Below, in pieces: positions 48,751 through 60,599 of a stretch of DNA of 64,000 nucleotides. Every line of letters begins with the position of its first letter. The stretch's first letter is position 1. A program made the translations under genes and the position numbers. Under the pieces are notes generated by a model, which saw only the letters and a program-made list of their open reading frames with translations, had not been told where the DNA came from and did not search any database. This DNA comes from Ophioderma brevispina (lineage: Eukaryota; Echinodermata; Ophiuroidea; Amphilepidida; Ophiodermatidae), in the NCBI GenBank assembly GCA_023653785.1, contig JAMKCH010002975.1, positions 1 to 64,000 on the forward strand, given 5' to 3'.

Positions 48751-50026
48751 CTGATTTTGCATCACGTCATACGTATATAAGAAAACCTATTTCCTTAATT
48801 TTATCTTAATACATTGTGGCATCTTATTCTTAACAAAAATAAATAGAGAATAGGGAAAGTGTACTTGTTGAAGACTGGCAGCTGGATCAAAATGCTTGAA
48901 TTTTCGAGTTTACATCCATAAGAAGGTCTTTTAGGTACATTTGATTCTCATCACGCTACACTGTGACAGGAGCAAGTTGGTTAATCTATGGGAGGTAGAT
49001 CCCCTAGGGAGGAATAGTAAACCCCACCAATATACTTTGATCCCATAATTTTTTGAACATGCTAGGAAGGAAAGCCAAAATTCAAAAAGTGACACCTAAT
49101 CATGAAATGGGCCTGATTGATTGATACTTTGTTATAAATATGGCTTGTACATGGGCTTACTCACTGTTTGTGTTCAATAGTGTTCATTTTCTGTATAACT
49201 TAGTGTTAAATGCTCTTATCTTATTAAATGGCAGACTTGTCAATGAAGTATGAGCACATCATGCCTGTGTTCAAATGAAGAGTGCTTGCAAATTGGGATA
49301 AGGCCATCTTTTAAAATAGTACATACCTAAAATGAAACTTTGGAAAAATCAAAAAATGATCAAAACAGACTTTACACATCATAAACCCCTTGACAAATAT
49401 TTAACTTTTTGGATTTTCTTCTTGATTTTAAATACATTTGACAAGGTCCTTAGAGTGAACACTAGTTTTAGCTCAAATATTGACGAAAATTTATTCTGGG
49501 GATTGGGTAATTTATTTTTTTGCACAGTGTAATTCACTATTTTTATAAAACAGCGAAACAAGAAATAGAAAGTCTTGCAACCATGCGTACTATTTTTGGA
49601 TTCAAGCTTCCATAGCGCTCCACTCACATTGGAATGACCCCCACGCACAAATAGCTATGTCACCAAATTGTGTTTTTGCATAAGTGTACTTAATGTGGCG
49701 CTAATTCTTCAAATAATGAATGAGTAGCGGTTAGGAATGGGTCCGGGCATGTATTTGTTACGAGTCGGACTGAAGCATGAGGCCAGAACAACAAATTAAT
49801 GGTATATTATCTGGTACCCAGAATTAATGCTGATTACATAACCATTTGAAATATAGTATCAGGACAACCTTAATTATTGCAACTTCAGTAGGTAAGATGG
49901 GTGCAATGCAGTGAATGCTATGGTAATTTTCATCACGGATTGGGCAACGATATCTTTATAATACATGGATGGTAGTGACCTCTGCATTCCAGGACCCTCT
50001 GTAGGCTCATACTTTCATGCACATAA
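48751..50026. other. Unannotated stretch
   Basis: No recognised gene. Opposed frames at 49332-49532 and 49379-49648 are shadows of each other without motifs. Confidence 0.4.
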
Positions 50027-52032
50027 CAGGGTGTCCCGAAAAATAGAACCCCCAATTTTAGGCCTTTGTTAACCATTAATGCAAATTATATTTGTATATA
50101 TTTGACAACATAGTTTGCTAGCTTTTCAAACAGCAAATTCCCATTTCATTCTGAGCTAAATGACTAGTTGTGACATTCATAGATCACTGTGTTTTCCACT
50201 GTAACACCTGTGAAAGCAATAGGTCGGGATTGTCAACTCAGTGTGAGTCAAAAAAAACAAACCTACATTCAGAATAAAAATCACTAAAAATAGTTAAGAT
50301 TGTTTTTGCTCAATGTTTGCTATGGTTATAAAAGAAGGATAACGGGCAGGCCTTTCAGAAACTGTTTTATTTTGTTTCCATTTGGACTTTGGTACAAGAC
50401 TGTTCCGCCTATTTTGCTGAGACTTCAAAATCCTGTTGGCCGATTGTGAGCCAAACAAAGATTCATCGCTTACATCAAGTAACAGGTCGTGCATCAGGGT
50501 TTGAAGTAACAAACATTTAACACCAAGTTATTGTTGAACAATAGAAGGTGGGAGAGTAATGAAGGATTATAAAAAAATATCCCAGAAGATTACAACGAAA
50601 AATGCTAAGGTCAAAAAAATGTTCAATTTCCTAAATAGGAAATTCAAGATAGCTGGTGTAAGACCAAGTTTACTTTGGTTCAGCAAGCTTTCATGGTTTT
50701 AACCTTACCCACGGAAACTTGGAAGAATAGTGAACCTAGAAAGTTTTGTCCATTTTAGATGAAAAAAAATAAAAAAAATAAAAAATTTTAAGTTTAATTC
50801 CGATTTATTTACATAAAACTTCAGCTTTAGTTCTTCCTTTGCATTTATGGCGCTGAGTATACTTGTTTTGTGCAAAATATTACCTTAGAGATGTAAAACA
50901 AAAATCTCTGAGCAGTTGCCTTATGTTCATGAACTGAGACATTGATCTGGAGTGATTTTCCATAACTGACTCTTTATGATTGAACCATGGTATTTAATTT
51001 TTTTGAAGATATTTTATTATAATTATGTACAAGAGACCATTTTGTCAAACTGTCTTTTTGTCGAGAAGACCCATCGATACACTCTGACATAGCTGGTGGG
51101 ATTGTGTTTGCTATAAGGTGTTATGGATACGTCGGTGTCAGTGTCTCCGCATTGAATGGCTAAAATCGGCCAAACTGAAAATTTTTATAGTCTCTCCGCA
51201 AATTGGCATAGTTTTCTGAACCCAGGCCCCGAAAGACACCAAATAAATCTTCTGATAGGCCTAGGTTTATCTCTGGACAAACGAAAGCAAACATTGAACA
51301 AAACTAACGCTTTTAACCTTTGAAGAAAAATCTTCTTTAATGTAGGGTTTTTATTGTACGTACACTGTATATCTTTACAACAACCATGTCCTTATGGTAA
51401 CATTCAAGCACTTATCATGAACTTACAAAGGTTTGAAGTATGAAACAGATTAATACCGGTGGTGTTTTCGCAATACTGTTTAGAGTGTGAATTAGTTGAA
51501 GACTATTTTCTAAAGCCTTCGTGAATGCCCAAAGTGGTTTTAATCCAAGCTAGCGTCATTACTGTTTCCAATAGCACGAGCCCACCACTTAACAATACCT
51601 GTAGTCTGTGTGCATAAGACTCCTGTTATGTTTACAGTGAAAAAGAAGCTTGATTTTTTATGGAATTTGCATAACTCAAGCCATTTTACTAAATTAAATG
51701 AATCAAGTTTAGTGTTTTGAACAGCTAATGAACTATTATACAGTGAACTTTTTGGAGAAGAATTTTTTCGCGATTTTGTCAATATCCGCGAAAGTTTATT
51801 TTCGCGTTTTCTACATCAACATAACACGACTTAATGGCAAGGTATTTTCGCGAGTTTTTTATTTTTCGTGATTTTAATGGGCGATCTGCGACATAAAAAC
51901 CTCTGAAATTGCTAACTTATTAATAGTCTACTTTGGCAAAGTGTAAAAATAATTTACATCAATAAAGGTTATTTTACTAAAGTGATCAACAAAGTGGGAG
52001 AGTTATGATATTTTTTTTTCTGTGACACCCTG
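50027..52032. mobile_element. Decayed ~2-kb CAGGGTGTC-type DNA transposon
   Basis: The left end CAGGGTGTCCCGAAAAATAG at 50027 and right end TCTGTGACACCCTG (to 52032) are short inverted termini of the same type as the element at 16596. ATA lies outside the left A and outside the right T, consistent with a TA-based target. A 72-codon minus frame (50294-50512) has a basic stretch (SKWKQNKTVSERPARYPSFI) but is not recognisable as transposase. The interior includes a block rich in TTCGCG (51760-51880). It is probably a degraded autonomous or filler-containing copy. The pairing of these two ends is inferred. Confidence 0.5.
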
Positions 52033-53594
52033 TATAAACTGCAAGTAAGTGCTGTATATTTGTAATAGACTTGTATATTACTTTAGAGAACTTAATTCCC
52101 ATGCAAGTGAACTTTTGGGCTTTATTCTGTGACCTTTACATTTGTATGCTAGGTAAACCGTAACATATCCATCCCGTGAGCTAGCTAAGCATCCTTTACT
52201 TAACTTAGTTGACGCTTCACGTTAACTTTAGTACTTTCAACTGACCTTTGCTTCTAACCACATTGGTTAAACCCCAAGAATAAAAAGAACCAAATTAATT
52301 TCACTATAATGCACCATACCATTTTGTAATTCAGTTAATTATGGCATAGTGCTTACTGGTTTGTACATTATACCCGATTGTCATAAATGGTCTTCAATAT
52401 GAATCCACCTCCTATGGAATTACCTAAATCCATTACCTTAAAGAATAGTAAGTGATTTCATAATTCAGGCAAACAAATTTGAAGTATTCCGATGAGAGGA
52501 ATGGAAATGTCCCCACCATTCAGACCCCATTTTTTTTTTGGTTACAAAGTTAATATAACTGTGAGTAGGACTTGGAGTACATAAATTGGTACTAACAAGG
52601 GTTGTCACAGAAAAAATTATACTTTTTGTCAGTAATATACAACAAATTTGCAAATTCGTGAGAATTGCAGGCTTTCTTACTAAAAAGAGGTTATTTATTG
52701 GCTACGCTTTAGAATTTAATGTTTGCGATGGTCGGAATTCAAAGGTTACATTCTTTAGTGAAGGTCCGTCAAAAACACGGTGGGGCGATTTCACCACAAT
52801 TTTTCGCGTACCAATCTGCATATCGAAGAATATTACCATGCAGCCAACGACAAAATCCCAGTTCAAGTGCTTTTCGTATTTTTGTTTATTTTTCATATGA
52901 ACAAATACTTCTGGATAATCTAGATAAATTAATATTTTAACCCTATTCTTATGATTGTCCTTATCCTCCCCGCCCTGACTTCACTCGCTTCCTTTGTTTC
53001 GATTCCCTTGTATTCAATTTAGAGATGGCTTTTTGAATTGGGTGCCACAGGAATCGGCCCATGATGGTTGAAGAACAAGGTCCATAATAGCAAATATCTC
53101 TGCTGTAGACTTCGATATGATGCAAACAAAGTTTCTTGAGCTAAAGGAATAGCGTTAGATATATTTGAAGAGCCAAAGTTAATTCGTTACATTTTCTTTT
53201 CGAACAGCGACCATAAAATGTATATTTTTTTTCTTGTTACCTCACTGTACTAGTTTTTTTTAATACAAACAGTCTCATTAAATATACCGTGTTCAATAAG
53301 AAAGACTTTGAGTTTGAACTCTTGATCAAAACTGTATTGTTCCATTTTGTTTATGCCTGATTGTAATGCGTTACCCCCTGACCGTCTATTTGCAAATGTC
53401 ACGCATGTCCTCACCATCTTGTACATATCAATGCCTTACCCATAAATTATATTGAATGAATTTGACCGTCTGTGATGCCAGAAGGTTTTAACTGCGTTTT
53501 TGGGTACAATTGAGTTTTCAAATTGCTATTAAAAATAAATACAACGTACATTAAACACTTTATGCATCAAGGAGTCTTCTGCACTCCTGTTGGT
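52033..53594. other. Unannotated stretch
   Basis: No recognised gene. Overlapping frames around 52586-52940 on both strands have no domain. Confidence 0.4.
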
Positions 53595-54046
53595 GCCATA
53601 AGGGGGCCAAGTGACCCCCCTGTAAACCACTTTGCCATTGGGTTTTAACAAACTCTGGTCAAATATAGTTACATCCACCGACCGCTAACAGGACAAACTG
53701 AAAATCGGTTGTACGGATTCAAAAAGCACACCCGAATTCTTTCCGCCCAAAATGAAAAACCACTTTCCCCAATACTTTTTCCCATAAAATTTTTGCTCAG
53801 TACTCATATAGTTAGTGACATCATTACAGATTCACTGATCTGTAAATCAAATCAAAAAGTACTTCCAGTGCGATTGATAGGGCAAACAATTTTGGGAAGC
53901 GCCCCAAAATGTTTTTTTTTATTTTTTTCCACCAAAATAGCGTAAATGTTATTTATGCAATTATACATAAAATCTGGGCAAAAAATAATTGCGTAAAACG
54001 GGACGCGCGAAAACGAAATCCTGGGTCCCATGACCCCCCTTATGCC
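53595..54046. mobile_element. MITE-like element, 452 bp
   Basis: The ends are inverted: GCCATAAGGGGGCCAAGTGA on the left and CATGACCCCCCTTATGCC on the right (54030-54046). The interior has no transposase. It abuts the next element directly. Superfamily and target duplication are not determined. Confidence 0.55.
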
Positions 54047-54050
54047 TTAA

Positions 54051-54366
54051 AGGGGGCGTGTTTCCTAATCGTATTTTGATATCAGAATAGTATCGATTTT
54101 GATATCGATGAAAGGCTGTTTTTTTCTCATTGTGCCTGAAATTTGAGCTTCAAATCCATTTCATTCCCAGATATAAGCCAAAAACGCCGTCTTAGTGGCT
54201 AACCATAATTATTAGCACAGAATTGAAATGTGCTTTGCAAATATCATTTTTTGCTCTAACCATCAAACGCAAGTTTTGTTTCCCACGGTACTTGATGGGG
54301 ATGTCTAGCAATTGCCCCCTCTCTCATCAGTAGAGAACACAATAGACATCAATCGGAACAGTACCT
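54051..54366. mobile_element. MITE-like element with TTAA flanks, 316 bp
   Basis: The ends AGGGGGCGTGTTTCC (54051) and GGAACAGTACCT (to 54366) are imperfect inverted repeats, each bordered by TTAA (54047-54050 and 54367-54370), as expected of piggyBac-type targets. No coding sequence. It shares its left TTAA with the right edge of the preceding element. Confidence 0.6.
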
Positions 54367-54370
54367 TTAA

Positions 54371-55106
54371 GTGTTAAGCTATAGTGCAACTCTAGAGATA
54401 AAGTAATTCATCATTTTTAGAAAGAAATACCGACATTCCAAGGCAATAGAAAACAAATGCATTTTCACACAAAATGGCTTCTTTCTCAAATACAAAAATG
54501 TAGTGCAACTTTCTTGCTTCACATTTCACTGCTAAACACTCCACCGCTACCTGGGAAGCTAGAATACCAAATGGATATGCAATTCACCGTGGAATGACTG
54601 TGGCTTTTGCGGGCCAATTTTGTGAGTCTGCCAATGAAAGCAGGCAACTATTTTTAATAGGCCAAACCATCACACTACCTCTGGGTATTGGGTGGACACC
54701 GTTTCTCTGGTCACTCAGAACTGTATTGTGGCATGAGTGCACCTGGCATCATCAGCAATGAAAGTCTTTTTTTTCCACTTTTCCTTCGGTCCATTAATTT
54801 CAATAGCCAGAGGCTGAATGACATGATTCTTGCATACTAACAGGTTTCCTATTCAGTCTGAAAGCACAGCTGACGTTTCCCAGAAAACCTTGGGGAATTT
54901 CATCATGAGAATAGCCAAACTCTGGGTATTTGAGCGGCTTACAAGAAAAAAACTGGTCCTTTCTAATCAACCATTTCAACAATGTTCATGACTCCAATGG
55001 GAACCCTCCTGTTCCCACGCAGACACCACAAAAGAGCAGATTTCTTCATAGGCACACTAATCCTTTTTAATTCTCCCGCAACAGGAGATTCCCGATGCAA
55101 ATCGAT
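54371..55106. other. Unannotated stretch
   Basis: No recognised gene or repeat. Confidence 0.4.
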
Positions 55107-55395
55107 TATCTTGAGGTCCGTGACTTGCTATCTACTAAAATAACACGATATGACACCCCATGCAATTATTTTCCTGCTGTCCCTGCCCAGCTGTCTACTG
55201 AAGACAACTGTATGACACCTGTGGGCCTCATTCTGAGGTCTATGACTAGCTATCTACTGAACAAAAGACATTGTATGACACCCTGTCCATAGGTTTCTGA
55301 GGTCCCTACTATCTGTCTCACTGAAATGCATTGTATGGACGCCCATAGCCATCATCATGAGGTCCCGTAACTATCTCTGAAAATAACATTCCGGG
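55107..55395. repeat. ~65-75-bp minisatellite, about five units
   Basis: Units carry TGAGGTC(Y)(A/G)TGAC, then AGCTATCTACTGAA, then (A)CATTGTATGACACCC. Starts are near 55110, 55176, 55235, 55299 and 55359. The first and last units are the most degraded. Confidence 0.82.
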
Positions 55396-55869
55396 TCCCC
55401 GATTTCAATCAGGACACACAAAAGCGCTTCACATTTGGGCATGGTCCTCTTTTTCCAATTAAAATTGTGTTCATGAAAGATACTCATAAATTCCTTGAAA
55501 CTTATGAAGAGGTATACGATACTAGACGATTTGAAATTATTCAAGTTTTGTCCACTCAGCTCAATGTTTTGAATGTTGCCTACGCACTGTGTCCAATTTA
55601 CAACCAGGGTTACAAGAATTGTCCTTACACGAATGCTTTACTCGTTTGTTGTATGTGCTCGAAATGTTTCTCCCCCGGATGGGTTCTCCATGATTGGAGG
55701 ATACGGGTATGTGCCCGGTTTTGGAGTGCAAAATTAGCAATTTGGGGTATATCAATTGGCTTTGATTTTCAGCGAGAGACCAATGCCAACCAATCAACTC
55801 AAATTTGGCGAATTTTGGCAAAAATCGCCTAACAGCACCCAATTTTGGTCAAATTTGGGTGTTTTTGCC
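55396..55869. other. Stretch with a 121-codon frame of unknown nature
   Basis: A plus-strand frame (55467-55832) is open for 121 codons and Cys-rich in its middle (LLVCCMCSKCF), but it matches nothing known. The opposite strand is also open over much of it. It is not called as a gene. Confidence 0.3.
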
Positions 55870-56395
55870 AATGAGCCCATAAATTATTATTGTCCTCACC
55901 TTCTTATATTTTGAATATCTTATGTCCCCACAATATTATAATAATGTGGGGACTTAATATATATTCTTATAATCATTATGTATTACGTGGACGACCGCGT
56001 AATCCCTGATCCCTGGTATCAGAATGGGTCGCAAAATTCCGTCCTGTTTTAGGGATAGAGATGGTCAGAAACTCGGAGTCCAAGTGCCACATACACAATA
56101 ACCATTTTTTTAGAAGAACCCGCCCCTGTTTCTCTTACTGAACATACGACCTCTGACCTTGCTACAGCTTTATGCTACAGAGCCTATCGTACGTGTTTCG
56201 CTGAGACCCATGCATCATTATTTGATGAGGTCCGGCGCATGTGATAGCACTCTACTGCCAATAGGAGCCCATATATTGTTGTCCTCATACTCTTAAACTT
56301 GTGAATCTCTTATGTCCCCACATCTTTAATATTGTGGGGACTTAATATATATATGATATATGTATTATCGTCGGACGACCGCGTAAGCCCTGTAA
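55870..56395. repeat. Two direct copies with a GTCCCCACA hairpin, ~390 bp apart
   Basis: Copies at 55870-56012 and 56262-56395 share GAGCCCATA, ATTGTTGTCCTCA-like sequence, TCTTATGTCCCCACA, a short AT loop, TGTGGGGACTTAATATAT, and then GGACGACCGCGTAA(T/G)CCCTG. The hairpin stems are perfect over 9 bp (55924-55953 and 56314-56341) with different loops, so the stem is conserved while the loop is not. Confidence 0.85.
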
Positions 56396-56850
56396 GTAAA
56401 ATTAATATATTTTTTTTTTCAACCCCCCAACCTTATAAGATACAAAGTGTTGCTTGTGATACATAAATACGTAAGAACCTCATCTTGTACCATAAAGTTG
56501 TTTTTTCAAATTTTCCTTCCTAGAAGTCCCTGAATCCCTATCCGGTTTCTGTCCAATGCTGCTAACCCTAGTATTTCGAGTATATTCATTATTATATATA
56601 TATTATCCATACCTCATATATATATATCTCATAATTAATATCATATATCTATTAAATATATTAGATATATTATATAACTAAATATATATATATAATATAT
56701 ATATATAATCAGAGAGTTCTCAGAGTAACTGTGTGATTACTTTCATTCAATACAAACTTTGTTTCGTATGAATGGGAAAACTATCCACATATAAAACAAA
56801 AAAAAAAAAAAAAAAAAAATAATTATTATATATATATATCTTAATATATA
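56396..56850. repeat. AT-dinucleotide and poly(A) low-complexity region
   Basis: 56590-56710 is nearly pure AT/TA alternation. 56798-56819 is an A run, followed by more TATATA. No gene. Confidence 0.9.
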
Positions 56851-57369
56851 ATGCATATCACAGGGTTGACGACATACGGGTGAAGTAAAAAAAAAAATTA
56901 CCCGGATTGTGTCCGAGCCATTTTGAAATTGAAATACCATTTACGCTAAATAGTGGTGTCATCTGAAAAGCCATGTCATTATCTTTATTTGCGAAGATAA
57001 TTCCAATCGGAAAAGTATAAACACCGAGCTACATTCAAGTAGTCAGCTTTTACGCCTATCCACGGATTCCCATTTGAATCACGGCGGCCAACTAAGCTAA
57101 TGCCTCCCCAAATGGTGATAAGGGTAAAGGTCTTTGTTTATTTGAAACTAAATGGTAATCTTTCAAGTTTAAAGTCATTGACAATGGTTAGTTCTATTTG
57201 AAACACTTTTTTCAAAATGTGGCATATTTTGGTCTCCAAACATATACAATACTTTAAACATCAAATGTCTGTTTCCTTCATCTGGTATGATTCATTCAAG
57301 GCCAAACTGATACTCTATCAGTTAATTTACTTTTTCAAATGACTTTCATATATTTATAATTAGCATTAT
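56851..57369. other. Unannotated stretch
   Basis: No recognised gene or repeat between the AT-rich tract and the TTAGCG satellite. Confidence 0.4.
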
Positions 57370-58110
57370 AAGCGTAATCTTGCTAATGCTGATATAGCGA
57401 TGATTAGCGCTAATGCGCTAATAGCACACCTGGAATCTTGGACTTTGGATATTTATATTAGCAATAATTAGCGTAATCTGTGCTAAATGTCGACATTTAT
57501 TATTTATTAGCGATATTTCCGCTAATGCACCCTTTCCTGGACTTATGATATTTATATTACAATAGAGCGTAATCTGTGCTAATGCTGGATATTAGCGATA
57601 TTACCCGCAAAAAAACAAATAGCCGCTAATAAGCCCTTTTTCCTGGGTAGTGCTAAGTGGGGGCCCCCCTTTGATATTGGCGATATTAGCGCCAATAGCG
57701 TCTATTAGCCGCCTTCCTAGGACTTAACAAATTGGATATTAGCAATAATAGCGTTCTTGGCGCAATAGCGCTAAGAGCGCCTTTTCCTAGACTTAACAAC
57801 TTGGGATAATAGCAATAATAGCGTAACCAGTTCTAATGCTGGTATAGCGATATTAGTGCTAATAGTGCCCTTTCCTAGGATTAGGATATTGATGAAAAAT
57901 TAGGCAATAATAATAATCGGTGCTAACGCTTGATATTAGCGATATTAGCGCAAATAGCCGCCCTTTCCAATGGACTTAGGGTATTATATTAGCAAATAGC
58001 GTAATCTGTGCTAATATGCTTGATATTAGCGATAGGTAGCGCGAATATTGCACTTTCCTAGGACTTAAGGAATTTATATTAGCAATAATGTAATTCTTGC
58101 TACCCATCCG
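57370..58110. repeat. TTAGCG-rich satellite, ~90-100-bp units
   Basis: About seven to eight imperfect units. Each contains GCGTAATCTGTGCTAATGCT, then ATATTAGCGATATTAGCGC, then TAATAGCGCCCTTTCCTAG, then GACTTAGGATATTTATATTA, then GCAATAAT. Starts are near 57372, 57471, 57567, 57751, 57821, 57913 and 57999. The sub-motif TATTAGCG and its complement CGCTAATA occur many times per unit, so each unit is internally palindromic. Remnants continue to about 58290. Confidence 0.9.
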
Positions 58111-58357
58111 TTATAATGATACTAGCGCTAGCGGTTCTTCCTGATACATCTGCAAATCTCAAAAATCTAAAATCCTTTGGTAAATAGCGAGTTTAGCAAA
58201 TATATGGTTCTTGTAGCGTTGCTATTAGCGTTATATCCCTAGTACAAAACACATTAAATTCACGCTAATAGCACTCTGGCTAATGGCGAAAAATGCTAAA
58301 GTGATATAGAGCCAATATCGCACCTTGCTCAGGTACTTTAAGAATGAAAATGTGAAC

Positions 58358-58483
58358 TGTCCGGAATGGGTTCGAACCCACGGGCTCCATTTGGATACCA
58401 GAAACCTCTGATAATTGACTAGCTCTCTGTAGCCTTCGGAATATTCCGTGAGTCTCGCCTTAGACCGCTCACGGCCACCTGAC
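58358..58483 (-). tRNA. tRNA-Leu copy A, intron-containing, degenerate
   Basis: The minus strand reads as a class II tRNA: the D-arm region GGCCGTGAGCGGTCTAAGGC, an anticodon arm interrupted by an intron of about 40 bp, the 3' anticodon strand TTTCTGG, a variable arm, and B box GGGTTCGAACCC. The same layout (tRNA-Leu CAA with an intron one base after the anticodon) is standard in animals. At the anticodon position this copy has CAC rather than CAA, and the D arm carries an insertion, so it is probably a pseudogene or a sequencing-damaged copy. First of five in a ~430-bp repeat unit. Confidence 0.7.
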
Positions 58484-58489
58484 AATGTC

Positions 58490-59100
58490 GATATTTAATT
58501 TTCTGTGTAAGGAAAAGTGTTGACTGATGAAAGAAGGCACGGTAACGTTTGTGGTTTTTTCAAGGGGTGGGGGTTTCCTTTTTTTTAGGTTTATTGCCCA
58601 AAGAAATGCTGAAAATTGCAAATATAATGTAAAATAATAAAATAACCCTCCTTTTTTCCGGCCGAATACTATTCAACTATTCAAACGGTTAAGAGTAAAA
58701 TCGCTGGTGTTACAAATCAATCAAAAAAAATAAGAAAAAAGGATTCTTAATTCACCAGGGTATGTTAAGATGGAAAAATGTTTCTAAAAAATTTGTGTCA
58801 GAAGTAGATTTCTAACCCAGGCGCCTCCTTTAGAGACCAGAACCTCTGATAATGGGATAGCTCTGAGTAGCCTATGAATATTCCTTGAGTCTGGCGCCTT
58901 AGACCGCTCGGCATCCCTGTACACATGTCGACATTGTTTTTCTATGTAATGAAAAGTGTTGCTACTGATGCAAGTGAAGGCTGAGAGACATTTGTTAAGA
59001 ATTTTGATCCGTGTTTTTTTATTTTTCGCCCAAAGAATTGCGTTGAAAGAATGTAACCGCTATTTACATTTACGTCCTGATGTTTCTATTGTAATGAGTC
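58490..59100. repeat. tRNA-Leu repeat-unit spacers (left part of array)
   Basis: Spacers between tRNA copies are themselves homologous: TGTAATGAAAAGTGTTGACTGATG, a T-rich block, GCCCAAAGAAATGC (or AACGAAAAGCGTTG), GTGTTACAAATCAATCAAAA, and GATTCTTAATTCACCAGGGT before the next tRNA 3' end. The same order is seen at 58500-58780, 58945-59060, 61570-61830 and 61985-62255. The repeated unit is therefore tRNA plus about 300 bp of flank, roughly 430 bp. Confidence 0.85.
58796..58922 (-). tRNA. tRNA-Leu(CAA) copy B, intron-containing
   Basis: Minus strand. The D-arm and anticodon region GAGCGGTCTAAGGCGCCAGA is followed by CTCAAGG, with the anticodon CAA at 58885-58887. An intron of about 40 bp follows, then TTCTGGTCTC and the long variable arm, typical of leucine tRNA. 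The B box is damaged (GGGTTAGAAATC), so activity is doubtful. A run of six A residues (six T on the minus strand) just 3' of the gene, near 58785, is a good RNA polymerase III terminator. It lies about 440 bp from copy A with a homologous spacer between them. Confidence 0.8.
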
Positions 59101-59399
59101 TTTCAATCATCAATCAAATTTATTTTGAATCTTCAAAACTCGCAGCAATGTATACAATAACTGAATATACAAAAGTTATAAAACTATTTGCATATAGATT
59201 AAATTCAAATATGAAGTAATGTACAAAACACAAACGCAAATTTTAACAAGTAATGGCAAAATAGTTAATGCACCAAACATGAAGCTGAGAATGTGAAAAT
59301 CGAGGTCACTGCTAAACTCAGGGCGTGAAGGTGCAGTGACCTCTTCCTAAGTTCTAACTACACTTTTATACAAAATCAAGATACCCAACCAGAGATTAT

Positions 59400-60010
59400 G
59401 TTACATTACCCTCGGCCTACCAGGTGGGGGGGGGTGGTTACCACCCCCCCCTATGAACTTCGCTCCGGTGCGCTAAAATGCTAAAAACTTTCGTAAAAAG
59501 CTTCTAGGTAATCGTTCTTTCATCCTTTCGTCATTTGCGAAAAAAATGTGAAGGTAGCACCTTCACCGGGGTTAGGGTACTCCGTCAAAGTCGAAGGTAG
59601 GGGGGGGGGGGTGGTTGCCACCCAGGATATTTTATGGTGGGCAATTTTTGAAATATTATGCACAGTAGGCTCTAAAACCAACTCTCGGTTTATTTAAAAA
59701 CTAGCCAAATGCCATCATTAAGAGTTGAAAAAACCGCATGAAAATGGCGATTTCCTGCGATTTTTATGACGCAAATTGGATTTTCGCCTACTTTTCGGTC
59801 GAAAATGGCCAATTTTTGCCGCCTCGCGGACTTGATGACGTCCATTGTGACGCCCATACTAGGTATGTTTGGTACTTATTTTGGTATCAATGGAAAGAGG
59901 AGCCATAGCTATCCATTGTATCAAAATCATAAGCCTGGGGTGCTTTATAACAATTCTCGAGGGGGGTGGGTACCACCCCCCCCCCCCCCCTTGGGAAACC
60001 GTGTACAAAA
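59400..60010. repeat. Dispersed repeat, copy 2 (pair of 4321-5180)
   Basis: Carries GGTGGTTACCACCCC, CTTCGCTCCGGTGCGC, AAGGTAGCACCTTCACCGGG, GACGTCC..GTGACGCCCATACTAG and a terminal GGGTGGGTACCACCCC, in the same order as at 4.3-5.2 kb. The GGTTACC/GGTACC palindromes flanked by G and C runs bracket the element. Confidence 0.75.
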
Positions 60011-60019
60011 AAAGGCTTG

Positions 60020-60360
60020 GTAATGACGAGGGTTAAGGGACAAGGACAAAAGAAAAAACACAATCATGTCCAACTAGGAGAAAGTGAGGGGAAAAAAGAG
60101 GGGAAGGAACCAAAGGTCGAAGGAAGGCAGAGGGGAGGACTAAGGTAGGATTAGTAGATGAAAATGAAGGAGAGAGAAAAGACAGAAAGATATGGGACAC
60201 AGGAGAGGCGAAGGAAAAGGAAGGGGAAGGGAAGGAAAAGGGAGAGGGACAGAGAGAGAAAAGAACGGAGAAGGCGGAACGAATACTGAGTGCAGGAATT
60301 AAAGAAATAAACACGAACAGAAAAAAAAGAGTAAAAAAAAAACACGGATCAAGAAAAAAA
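60020..60360. repeat. Polypurine tract, ~340 bp
   Basis: The plus strand is almost wholly A/G (GGAAGGGGAAGGGAAGGAAA-type sequence), with few pyrimidines. Overlapping frames on the minus strand (60033-60345) are Ser/Phe/Leu-rich artefacts of this composition. Confidence 0.9.
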
Positions 60361-60599
60361 ATGTGGCGTTATGAGATTCAGCAGAGTGTTTAAGTGCGGA
60401 GTGATGTCCGTTTCATTTTCGGATTTTGAAGGAATGAGAGAGAGGGAGAAGTTTTAGGGTCTTGGAAAGAAGTCCTGCCAAGGGTCTTGGGTTAGATGTA
60501 TTACTGGCAAGGACAGAGTTCGTTGCAGTGAATGAAGGATATACCCCTATCATAATGGTGAGCATGGGAAATCGATGTTAAAAAAAGTCTTTCATTCCA

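Noticed and set aside
55467..55832. Cys-rich 121-codon frame as a small secreted or zinc-binding protein
   Set aside because: Cys positions do not form a known pattern, there is no signal peptide, and the antisense strand is also open.
4321..60010. The 4.3-kb and 59.4-kb repeat copies as LTRs of one large element
   Set aside because: They are 55 kb apart, strongly diverged, and have no retroviral coding sequence in a consistent order between them.
60033..60345. Ser/Phe/Leu-rich minus-strand frames as membrane proteins
   Set aside because: The composition is forced by the polypurine tract, and the frames overlap each other in different registers.
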